From the NCBI GenBank assembly GCA_964350435.1, contig CAYGJS010000001.1, positions 46,838 to 110,837 on the forward strand: DNA of 64,000 nucleotides, in the 5' to 3' direction. Numbering within the stretch: the first letter of the stretch is position 1; each line of letters opens with the position of its first letter. Positions 17,717 through 25,267 of the stretch are shown one piece after another. The notes under the pieces were generated by a model that saw nothing but the letters and a program-made list of their open reading frames with translations, was not told the origin of the DNA and did not search any database. This DNA is from TMED27 sp964350435 (GTDB taxonomy: Bacteria; Pseudomonadota; Alphaproteobacteria; Micavibrionales; Micavibrionaceae). The translations under genes were made by a program, and so were the position numbers.

Positions 17717-18078
17717 TGGCCTTTATCTTAAAGCACTGGCAATGGCTGGGGAGCTTTCTCGCGCTGGCGTTGCTCTATGGATGGATCAATTGGCAAAGCC
17801 ACCAGATCACCACATTGAAACAAGAATTGCTGGCATCTCGCGCCAGCGTGGCCTCTTACGAGGAGAGCCTGGATATTCTGCAGGCTGACACCAAAGCCAA
17901 GATTGAGGCGCTGGAGCAGGAACGCGACCGTCAGATTGCAAGAACCCAAAACATGGAGCGGCTTTTAGGCCGCATAGAAGGAGCAAGCGATGAACAAGAT
18001 GCCCCTGTGGCCCCTGTGCTGCGCGATACTATTGACAGGCTGTACGGGCACACCGCAGACTCAGATCAAAGTCGTTAG
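17713..18078 (+). CDS. Rz-like inner-membrane spanin
   Basis: The chosen start is ATG 17713 (a second ATG follows at 17716), overlapping the previous stop after an AGAGGGA site. The 121-residue product has an N-terminal membrane anchor (about residues 10-25). A long coiled coil follows (HQITTLKQELLASRASVASYEESLDILQAD...EALEQERDRQ). This is the i-spanin layout. With its Rz1 partner encoded in another frame of the same DNA, it would join inner and outer membranes in the last step of lysis. Confidence 0.7.
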   Translation: MMAFILKHWQWLGSFLALALLYGWINWQSHQITTLKQELLASRASVASYEESLDILQADTKAKIEALEQERDRQIARTQNMERLLGRIEGASDEQDAPVAPVLRDTIDRLYGHTADSDQSR

Positions 18079-18268
18079 GCCAGATATACCGGATAGTTTA
18101 CGCACATGCTATGACGTTCCGAACTATCCTGGTGATGGCATGACTCAGCGTGATGTGGCAAAATGGTCAGCCCGCTTATGGTATGCCCATGCGGACTGCA
18201 GATCTAAGCTGCAGAGCCTGGGTAACGCTGTCGGAGCTAATGATGAACCAAACGAATCAAAGAGATGA
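17990..18268 (+). CDS. Rz1-like outer-membrane spanin lipoprotein, overlapping Rz
   Basis: ATG 17990 has a strong AAGGAG site inside the end of the Rz-like gene, which it overlaps by 89 bases in another frame. The 92-residue product has a lipoprotein signal (MNKMPLWPLCCAILLTGC, lipobox LLTGC, lipidated Cys18), and the mature part has several prolines. This is the classical overlapping Rz/Rz1 arrangement. The mature part is longer than lambda Rz1. Confidence 0.75.
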   Translation: MNKMPLWPLCCAILLTGCTGTPQTQIKVVRPDIPDSLRTCYDVPNYPGDGMTQRDVAKWSARLWYAHADCRSKLQSLGNAVGANDEPNESKR

Positions 18269-18542
18269 TTTATGGCTGGATGTGGCCGTAGAAATCAAAA
18301 AAACAGCAAACGCCTCCACGACTGTAGAGATAGAAACACTCGGTAGCGATCAGTATGTTCTTAAAACCGAAAAAGCTATCATCCGAATGATCAAGAACGA
18401 TTCTGGCATAGAAGTCAGAACCGCCGATTTTGTAAATGGCAATTTTTGGCAGATAGGAGACGGTGAAAATACCAAGATCTCTGATGAAATCACCGATGGT
18501 GAAAAATTTGAACTTAAGAAAAATTTCGGGTTTTCATTTTGA
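18240..18542 (+). CDS. Hypothetical protein at the prophage/island border
   Basis: The start is ATG 18240 (or 18243), with GGAG just upstream, overlapping the Rz1-like gene. The 100-residue product is acidic and beta-rich (TTVEIETLGSDQYVLKTEKAIIRMIKND), with no motif I recognise. It is the last rightward gene of the phage block. It faces dndE with only 20 bases between the two stop codons, and no terminator is visible there. Confidence 0.5.
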   Translation: MMNQTNQRDDLWLDVAVEIKKTANASTTVEIETLGSDQYVLKTEKAIIRMIKNDSGIEVRTADFVNGNFWQIGDGENTKISDEITDGEKFELKKNFGFSF

Positions 18543-18562
18543 GAGTACCGGCGAGCTTAAAT

Positions 18563-18937
18563 CTAAGCCACAGCCAGTTCTAGTAAGGCCTCAATACTCT
18601 TAAATCTTTTTTCTGCTAAATAAGAAATCCCTCTGTGCAAATGCAGTTTGAACTGATTTTTAAGATTGGTTTCATTAATTTCCAATCCATCATCCAAACA
18701 ACGTTGTTTTAATAACGCCATATATATTTCACTGTATTTTCCTGCGAAAACCCGCCAATTCATTTCTACATTACTATCGGTATTAATAGGTGTAGGGGCG
18801 GGCTTGCTAGGCTCGGAAAGAGATAAGCAAAAAGCCCATCGGCAGAGTATATTCCAGTGCTCAATGCCAGTAGCCATTTTAAGTCTAATTAGCTGTTCTT
18901 TGGCTTTTTGGCTAACTTTAAAATTTTCAAGCGACAT
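18563..18937 (-). CDS. dndE: DNA sulfur modification protein DndE
   Basis: This 124-residue protein starts FKVSQKAKEQLIRLKMATGIEHWNILCRWAFCLSL, the conserved DndE beginning. It is the smallest protein of the phosphorothioation complex, forms oligomers, and is reported to bind nicked DNA. ATG 18937 has a GGAGAA site and overlaps the end of dndD by 11 bases. Size and last position in dndBCDE are standard. With DndC and DndD it swaps a non-bridging phosphate oxygen for sulfur in DNA. Confidence 0.9.
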   Translation of the reverse strand: MSLENFKVSQKAKEQLIRLKMATGIEHWNILCRWAFCLSLSEPSKPAPTPINTDSNVEMNWRVFAGKYSEIYMALLKQRCLDDGLEINETNLKNQFKLHLHRGISYLAEKRFKSIEALLELAVA

Positions 18938-20921
18938 CAGCTAATTCTCCTTCGTAAAAATACCCGTTTTCAATTTTTGTAGATTGTTCAGTGCTGTCAT
19001 ATTCTAAAAGATATTTTCGGCTAATATAGGGTGTCAAATCTTGTAAGTATTTTCCCACTATTTCTTCATCGGTAGATAATAAGATGACTTGGTGCGACGC
19101 ATTGGGGAAATATTGATTCACAAGTTTGGATCTATGAGCAGTATCCAGCCGCCCCATCGGTGTATCAATGGCAGTGGGTAAAGCCCTACCTGATGTTTTT
19201 GCTAATCCCCAAAGCATTGAAACAGCTAAAATCTGCCTCTCTCCTGCAGAGAGATCATCCGCATGCAGCTCTTTACCACTTTGATATAATTTTAGTTCAA
19301 ACGTATTTGGATCGATAGAAATGGCATTAATAAGCCCTTCTTTTCGCAGAAGAGTTATGTAGCATTCCAAAACATTGTTTTGAATGGAGTTAATGTGTTT
19401 TTCAATAATTTTTTGTTTGTATTTGTTTGTAACCTCAGCAGCCAAGCGTGAGTATTTGACCAACCTATCTTTATCCAAATTTTTGATTTGTTTTTGCGAT
19501 ATGATGGACAAGATTTTTTTAAGTTCTGATTGCTTTCTTTCTAATTGATAATTTAAAGACGCAAGCTCCTTATTTGCTCTGTCTATCTCTCCCTGTGCTA
19601 TGTGTATGGATTTTTTCTGAGCCTCAATTTTTTCTATGAGTTCTGAAAGTTCGTTCTTTTCTGGTATGCTGGCTAGCTCAGTTTTATATTTATCTAATTT
19701 TCTTTTGATGTTTTCGTGATTAATTAGTTCGGTTTTTACTTCTTGTTTTAAATCTTTAAGTGCAAGAGTGCTTAAAAGAGCACTGCCCTCTATGCTGAGG
19801 TTTAACTCTATTTTACAATCAAAGTCCGCCCGTAACCTAGATTCTTTTAAGTTTAAATGCTTGTTGACAGCGTCTTGAGTTTCTTTGGCGGCTTTTTCTT
19901 TTTTTAAGATTTCTAATATTTCATTGTTGTATTTCTTGATATCTGAATGGATAGTTTTAGCTAATAAGGCTTTTTCTTCTTTTTCTGCCGTTTTAATTAA
20001 TCTAGACAAAAGGGTTTTCTCAAGCAGTGACAAAGGTAAAGCTGTCTCAGCAGTTTGTAATAGCTTGACGCGACTATTCTCATATTCAGCATCAACTTTA
20101 CTGTATGTAACTTCAATTTCATTTTTTTGGTCATATAGTCGCCCACCTTTTTTCTCATACATTGATTTTAATTCTTCAAGTTTTTTGTGACCTCTTTCAA
20201 TTTTATGAGTAAAAAAGTGGGCATTTTGCTGTTTAATTTCTTCAATTTTTTTCTGAAATTCTAAAATTTCAGTTTCAATTTTCCTCACATCTTGTTGAGC
20301 AGACTTATCTGCCTCTGTAAGTTTTGTCTTTTTCTCAAAAGTTTTTAAGTCTTTGGCGAGTTGTTCGATGATATCTAATCCGAGCAACCCTTCTATAGCT
20401 GTTTTTATCATATTAGCTGAAGCTTTCTGATCGGCATAAGACTCAACCTTCTCGCCATCAAAAAGAAAAAGCTCGGCAATACTGGCGGGGAATAATTTGG
20501 AGACCTCGCTATTCCAATTATCGGCAAGCAAATTATCTTTTTTACCATTCAGCTGGACTTCTAAAGTTTCAGAGACATTATGATTGTCATCTTCGTGCCA
20601 ACGTCTTTCTATGCAAAAATGCTCTTCTTTAGCATCAATATGATGTCTAAAGGACAAAGAAATGCTGGCCGTTTTATGATCCGAGTATTTATTAATACAG
20701 TTACTTAAGTATTGTTTATAGCTTCTTTTTCCCTTTTTTGAGCATTGGGCAAAAGGGCCAAACAAACATAATTGAATAGCATCGAGAAGCGTAGTTTTGC
20801 CCGCACCATTTAAAGCACCGATGAGAATGACGGGTTGATTTTTGCTTTTGGGAGTAAGGATTATCTCATGCTTACCTCGGTAAATACAAAAATTATTCAG
20901 TTCGATATTATCTATAATCAC
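18927..20921 (-). CDS. dndD: DNA sulfur modification ATPase DndD
   Basis: The 664-residue SMC/Rad50-like ATPase has Walker A at residues 35-44 (GALNGAGKTT) and a long charged coiled coil (about 190-510). The ABC signature LSAGERQ begins near 557 and Walker B (LPTAIDTP) lies around 581-588. DndD supplies ATPase activity to the phosphorothioation complex. The start is GTG at 20921 with GAGG about ten bases upstream. It begins 22 bases after dndC in a tight AT-rich operon. It differs from the other SMC-like ATPase of this island (25233-27308). Confidence 0.93.
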   Translation of the reverse strand: MIIDNIELNNFCIYRGKHEIILTPKSKNQPVILIGALNGAGKTTLLDAIQLCLFGPFAQCSKKGKRSYKQYLSNCINKYSDHKTASISLSFRHHIDAKEEHFCIERRWHEDDNHNVSETLEVQLNGKKDNLLADNWNSEVSKLFPASIAELFLFDGEKVESYADQKASANMIKTAIEGLLGLDIIEQLAKDLKTFEKKTKLTEADKSAQQDVRKIETEILEFQKKIEEIKQQNAHFFTHKIERGHKKLEELKSMYEKKGGRLYDQKNEIEVTYSKVDAEYENSRVKLLQTAETALPLSLLEKTLLSRLIKTAEKEEKALLAKTIHSDIKKYNNEILEILKKEKAAKETQDAVNKHLNLKESRLRADFDCKIELNLSIEGSALLSTLALKDLKQEVKTELINHENIKRKLDKYKTELASIPEKNELSELIEKIEAQKKSIHIAQGEIDRANKELASLNYQLERKQSELKKILSIISQKQIKNLDKDRLVKYSRLAAEVTNKYKQKIIEKHINSIQNNVLECYITLLRKEGLINAISIDPNTFELKLYQSGKELHADDLSAGERQILAVSMLWGLAKTSGRALPTAIDTPMGRLDTAHRSKLVNQYFPNASHQVILLSTDEEIVGKYLQDLTPYISRKYLLEYDSTEQSTKIENGYFYEGELADVA

Positions 20922-20943
20922 TTAAAATACCTCGTTCTCACAA

Positions 20944-22446
20944 TTAATTTGAAACAGTAGCTAATGGATCATCCATAATCTCATTAGCTCGACTTTCAGC
21001 TTCTTGGTTGGCTTCTTTTTTTAAAAGTGCAAATTCCATTGCGTCTTTTTTATCTTCATAATAATTTTTGCGGATGGTCTTTTCTATTTCCTGCATAATC
21101 CCTGACCTTCTTAAGGCGGAACTATAAGTTTTTTCTAGAGATAATAGTTCTCTTACCATTTCAAACATCAAATTATCTCCACCGCTAACGTCCTTTAAAA
21201 GCTCTACATCCTGCTTTGTAATAATATTGTTATCGTCAATAGTTGCGCCTGGATAAAAAGTGCCAAACACATCTTCGTAGATATCCGGCAGGCAGTCTTC
21301 AATTTCGTGTTTGTCCATAACCCAGATGCGTCTGATCTCTTCCAGCTCACCGGGAGTTATAAGCTCTATGTCATTTACTTCACTAGGGCCGTTTTCTCTA
21401 ATGTATTTTTGAGCAGAGAGTAGTTTATGAAGCCAATGTTTTCGAGATTTTTGTGTGTAAGGCCCTGGTATCACGTCGTCATAATACAAATTAACCGTAC
21501 CATTCATACGCCTAAAATCTCTCAGATGCCTGTCATCGCTTACATCAAGTTCGTTACGAAGCTTCAATAGAGGAAGCATCCATTCTTTCTCTTCATCGTT
21601 TTGGATCATGGCTTGCATGGATTTGTCTTTGTCTACTAAGGTACAAACCCAACACCCAAAACGGCTATCTCCACATGATGGTGTTGTTTTATCGACAACA
21701 AGCGGACATTCGCCATCTTCTGAAGCTCCCTGATACATTGTGAGGAGATCTTTGTTGTTATATCCCCAAGGATTCTGCACCTGCATTAAAAACATCCACA
21801 CATCATCATTTGTCCAATCCTCAATTACGCTATATATTTGTGAATTTTGTAATGTGGTATTAGGGCTTAGCTTGTGACGCACACGCTTTTCTTCGTGCCT
21901 AGCCATTGCTCGAGCGCGTGCAATACTCTCAGCTTTTCTTGTGCCCAAAACAATTATTGCCTCACCATGATCTTGAACAACACTTTTAATAAATTTAGTT
22001 GAAGGGTCTATTTTCATTCTTTCAGTGCACCAACGAAATTTTGGACGTGGAGCAGGGTATCCTTTGCCTATAAGATTAACCCAAAAAGTATCTTTAATAT
22101 CCGGGGTGAGTTTATGAGAAGAAATTGGCAAGCCTTCTTCTCCAGCCTTATCAGCCATCTTATTCAGTGAATTGGCCACCCAGGCAGAAACTATTGGGTT
22201 CTCTACCAAAGTATCGGTTGAAATGACATAAACATGCTTATGTCGCTTTTCTGCTTCTAGTTCTTTTAAAGAAAGCCAAACGAGCTGTAAAACAGCAGTA
22301 CTATCTTTTCCACCACTATAGCCAACCACCCATGGGATCTCATCCTCTAGGTATAGGTTTTTTATTTCTTCTTTGAGAGCTTCAATGCTTTTATTAAAAC
22401 CCATTTCATTAAAAGCGCTTGGCTTAGGCTGCTTTATTTGTTTCAT
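20944..22446 (-). CDS. dndC: DNA phosphorothioation sulfurtransferase DndC
   Basis: The 500-residue PAPS-reductase-like protein has a PP-loop SGGKDS at residues 44-49. A later Cys group (ECPLVV...PSCGDSRFGCWVC) is the expected ligand set of its 4Fe-4S cluster. DndC activates DNA phosphate with ATP and transfers sulfur delivered by DndA. The start is ATG 22446 after GAGGGG, inside the end of dndB (23-base overlap), so translation is coupled. Length is normal for the family. Confidence 0.95.
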   Translation of the reverse strand: MKQIKQPKPSAFNEMGFNKSIEALKEEIKNLYLEDEIPWVVGYSGGKDSTAVLQLVWLSLKELEAEKRHKHVYVISTDTLVENPIVSAWVANSLNKMADKAGEEGLPISSHKLTPDIKDTFWVNLIGKGYPAPRPKFRWCTERMKIDPSTKFIKSVVQDHGEAIIVLGTRKAESIARARAMARHEEKRVRHKLSPNTTLQNSQIYSVIEDWTNDDVWMFLMQVQNPWGYNNKDLLTMYQGASEDGECPLVVDKTTPSCGDSRFGCWVCTLVDKDKSMQAMIQNDEEKEWMLPLLKLRNELDVSDDRHLRDFRRMNGTVNLYYDDVIPGPYTQKSRKHWLHKLLSAQKYIRENGPSEVNDIELITPGELEEIRRIWVMDKHEIEDCLPDIYEDVFGTFYPGATIDDNNIITKQDVELLKDVSGGDNLMFEMVRELLSLEKTYSSALRRSGIMQEIEKTIRKNYYEDKKDAMEFALLKKEANQEAESRANEIMDDPLATVSN

Positions 22447-23533
22447 GATCCCCTCGCTTGAATTGTTTTTCTATAATAGTTTCATCGCTGGATAGCTCAA
22501 TGCCTAACTTCTGCTTTATTTTATTAGCTGTAAGTATGACATTCTGCTGAGATTTGGATATTTTTCCAGCTATCATTGCTCTACCTTCCCAGTCGTTACA
22601 GTTAGAGCGTCTCCAATTTATGGAAGAAAGCCCGCCTAATTTTGGCTTCCAGGTTTTGATATTTTCCTTTAGGAGACCATTGCCTATGCGTGCAAGTGCT
22701 TGTAAAACCACGCCATGGGAATTTATAAAGTCGGCTCTAATCTCTCCGGCTGTAATTGTGCCGGATTGTACGGCACTCCATTCTTGCATATGGCATGAAA
22801 TTTCGTTCCAAAACTCTACAACCAAATCCTCTTTTTCTTCTTCCGAGTTAAATTTTAGATTGGTAATAAGTTCACTGGTTGCATGAAATATTGCACTTAG
22901 AGTAAAGAGTTTACGAGACCTTGCGCTTAAAGTTGTCTTTTCTAACTCGACAACCCCTCGAAAGATGTCGGAGTTAGCTATAAGCTTTCTTGCTAACTTT
23001 GCTCTTTCATCTCGGTGATCATATAAAACGTTTAAAGAGGAGGACGGTCTAACAGTATAGCGGTTTAAATCAGCGAACATTTGTTGTGATCTAGCAAGTC
23101 CAACATCAAGAAAGAAAACCACTGCAATTGTTTCATCACCAATTTCTGGATTTTCTTTTAATGCTGCTTCTATAGCTGCTCTTCTATGCTGGCCATCATT
23201 AATAAGAAATCGTGCTGACATGGGGACCTTAAGTAGACCCATTTTATTTTCTTCATTTAAAGAGGATGCTGTTTGAAATTGTATGTCTGCGTCTATGGAC
23301 GCGGTAATGGCCGAAAAAACGTACGAATCTTGGTTTTGTGTTATGTATCTGCTAAGTTCTGGTATTCTATTTTTGTTTAATTGCCTTTGCGCCCTTACTT
23401 CAGGATTTAACTCCTCTTCATTAAACAAGAAGATCCGGGGAATTAATCTTAGGGGACACATTGTCACGTAGTATTCTCTGCCAGCTTGAATTCCTCGTAT
23501 GGCTGGAAAAATGTATTCGAATCCTCTAGACAT
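22424..23533 (-). CDS. dndB: DNA sulfur modification regulator DndB
   Basis: The 369-residue protein has the DGQHR motif at residues 113-117 (INDGQHRRAAIEAAL), which names its domain superfamily. DndB is not needed for the chemistry but tunes modification and is reported to repress dnd operons. It is the first gene of dndBCDE, starting at ATG 23533 after GGAG. Its promoter lies in the short divergent region with dndA, which holds two copies of an 18-bp repeat that would suit a repressor. Confidence 0.92.
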   Translation of the reverse strand: MSRGFEYIFPAIRGIQAGREYYVTMCPLRLIPRIFLFNEEELNPEVRAQRQLNKNRIPELSRYITQNQDSYVFSAITASIDADIQFQTASSLNEENKMGLLKVPMSARFLINDGQHRRAAIEAALKENPEIGDETIAVVFFLDVGLARSQQMFADLNRYTVRPSSSLNVLYDHRDERAKLARKLIANSDIFRGVVELEKTTLSARSRKLFTLSAIFHATSELITNLKFNSEEEKEDLVVEFWNEISCHMQEWSAVQSGTITAGEIRADFINSHGVVLQALARIGNGLLKENIKTWKPKLGGLSSINWRRSNCNDWEGRAMIAGKISKSQQNVILTANKIKQKLGIELSSDETIIEKQFKRGDHETNKAA

Positions 23534-23561
23534 TGTTTAGCTCCGGTAATAATATTTTCTT

Positions 23562-23628
23562 GCATACAAACACAAACAATGGCACCTGTACGTTTATAAA
23601 ATGGACTATAGCATACAAACACAAACAA
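23562..23628. promoter_or_regulatory. dndB/dndA divergent promoter region with two 18-bp direct repeats
   Basis: The sequence GCATACAAACACAAACAA occurs exactly at 23562-23579 and 23611-23628, 49 bases apart, which is about five helical turns less a few bases. On the minus strand the right copy overlaps a plausible dndB promoter: TTGTTT, 16 bases, TATAGT ending near the dndA start. The right copy lies within codons 4-9 of dndA. Exact repetition around a divergent start suggests operators for DndB or another regulator of the island. Confidence 0.65.
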
Positions 23629-24791
23629 ACAACTCTTATCTTGAAAATAATGATACTATTTCAAGTGCTTACCTGGATTGCAGTGCCACACCTCCTATAG
23701 AACCTGAAGTTGCAGATTTCCTGTCTAAATTTTATGCATCTGAATTAGGAAATGCTGGCAGCCGTACGCATGAATATGGAGCGCGCGCCAAATCTATCGT
23801 GCAGACAGCACGAAAGCACATTGCAAATGTAATAGAAGCGCAAGCCGATGAAATTATTTTCACTAGTGGCGCAACTGAAAGTAACAATTTAGCAATATTG
23901 GGTCTTGTTCAGTATGGCATTGAGAATAACAAGAAACACATAATTTCTACATGTATAGAGCATAAAGCTGTATTGGAGCCATTAGACTTCCTTAAATCTA
24001 AAGGTTTTGATGTCACTTATATAAAAGTAGATAACACGGGCCGTGTGGATCCCAAGGAAGTTATGTCTGCACTAAGAGAGGATACGCTTTTAGTTTCTAT
24101 TATGCATGTCAATAATGAAACTGGCGTAATCCAACCGATCTCAGAAATATGTAATATCTTAAGCGAGCATAATGCATTCTTTCATGTCGATGCTGCTCAA
24201 GGCTTTGGGAAAGTTTTTGGCAGCATTGACAATCAACGCGTTGACCTTATAAGCGTTAGCTCTCACAAGGTCTATGGCCCTTTTGGTGTTGGGGCTTTAG
24301 TGTGCAGAAGACGAGAGTTCTCTTTGCCCCCAATTAAGCCATTGATTTTCGGAGGTGGACAAGAACGCAGTTTAAGGCCAGGCACTCTTCCCGTTCCATT
24401 GATTGCGGGATTTGGATTGGCTTCTAAACTAGCTTCAGAAAAACATGCCTTTAGAACAAAGATAAATAATGAATTAAAAGTAATCTTGATAAATGAACTT
24501 AGAGATATGGGTGCAGTATTTAATGGTGATCAAGACTATACTGTTCCTCACACAGTAAATTTTTCAATTCCAGGAGTAGACTCTGAGGCTGTGATGGTTG
24601 CCTTAAAGGGCACTGCCTCCATCTCAAATGGCTCTGCATGCACATCCAATAATTACCAGCCGAGCCATGTATTAAAAGGCATGGGTTTGGCAGAAAATAT
24701 TATTGACTCTGCACTGAGGGTATCTTGGTGCCACTTAAATCAAAAAGAGGATATTTTATGCCTTATTAACGGACTTAAAAGACTTCTATAA
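23601..24791 (+). CDS. dndA: Cysteine desulfurase DndA (IscS-like)
   Basis: This 396-residue PLP enzyme has the PLP lysine in SVSSHKVYGP (Lys223), the cofactor His in CIEHK, and the active Cys347 in SNGSACTSN. It removes sulfur from cysteine and passes it to DndC. It is divergent from dndB, the arrangement of many dnd loci, and convergent with the second operon (11 bases between stops). No other in-frame start is available near ATG 23601 and the ribosome site is poor. An operator-like repeat covers codons 4-9. A general IscS role is possible, but the setting favours dndA. Confidence 0.92.
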   Translation: MDYSIQTQTNNSYLENNDTISSAYLDCSATPPIEPEVADFLSKFYASELGNAGSRTHEYGARAKSIVQTARKHIANVIEAQADEIIFTSGATESNNLAILGLVQYGIENNKKHIISTCIEHKAVLEPLDFLKSKGFDVTYIKVDNTGRVDPKEVMSALREDTLLVSIMHVNNETGVIQPISEICNILSEHNAFFHVDAAQGFGKVFGSIDNQRVDLISVSSHKVYGPFGVGALVCRRREFSLPPIKPLIFGGGQERSLRPGTLPVPLIAGFGLASKLASEKHAFRTKINNELKVILINELRDMGAVFNGDQDYTVPHTVNFSIPGVDSEAVMVALKGTASISNGSACTSNNYQPSHVLKGMGLAENIIDSALRVSWCHLNQKEDILCLINGLKRLL

Positions 24792-24802
24792 TGGGATTAA
24801 GT

Positions 24803-25267
24803 CTACAAGTTTGAAACACTGGAGATCTCATCTGCCAAATTTGTTAATATATTATCTTCCTCATATTCATTGAGTATCATATTAATTAGCTCATTATCTA
24901 AGCTATCCGGCGGGGTATTGAGCTTACTTTCCCAGATCTCACGATGAATTATCTCCAATCCACCACACGCATACTCTTCGAAAATTTTTATTTTTTCGTC
25001 TTGCTTTGTTTCCGAAAGCATAAGGGGATCTCTATCATTCTCCAAAAAAGCTATAACGTTCATGATAGCTTGGTCATAGGGATCGTTGAAGGTATCAAGT
25101 CTAATGGGGTCTTGAGCTGGTTTGCCAATGACCTTTCTATTTTGCCTTTTAAACCCTAAACAAGCTGCAAAAATCATTATATTTGTAAGTTTTTCAAATG
25201 GACCAGTGCCTTTCAGCTCGTCCATCATTTCTTTAAACTGCGACGGCAGTTTGACCTTGTCTACCAT
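24803..25267 (-). CDS. Dnd-associated small protein (dnd_assoc_4-like)
   Basis: The start is ATG 25267, preceded by GAGGAGGG; the longer TTG start at 25282 would place that ribosome site inside the gene. The 154-residue product (MVDKVKLPSQFKEMMDELKGTGPFEKLTNIMIFAACLG...) resembles, from memory, the DNA phosphorothioation-associated protein 4 family. The N-terminal helix-turn-helix-like part is followed by an acidic C-terminal half. It is the last gene of the second operon, overlaps the ATPase gene by 35 bases, and converges on dndA. Its molecular role is unknown; it may be a partner of the ATPase. Confidence 0.65.
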   Translation of the reverse strand: MVDKVKLPSQFKEMMDELKGTGPFEKLTNIMIFAACLGFKRQNRKVIGKPAQDPIRLDTFNDPYDQAIMNVIAFLENDRDPLMLSETKQDEKIKIFEEYACGGLEIIHREIWESKLNTPPDSLDNELINMILNEYEEDNILTNLADEISSVSNL

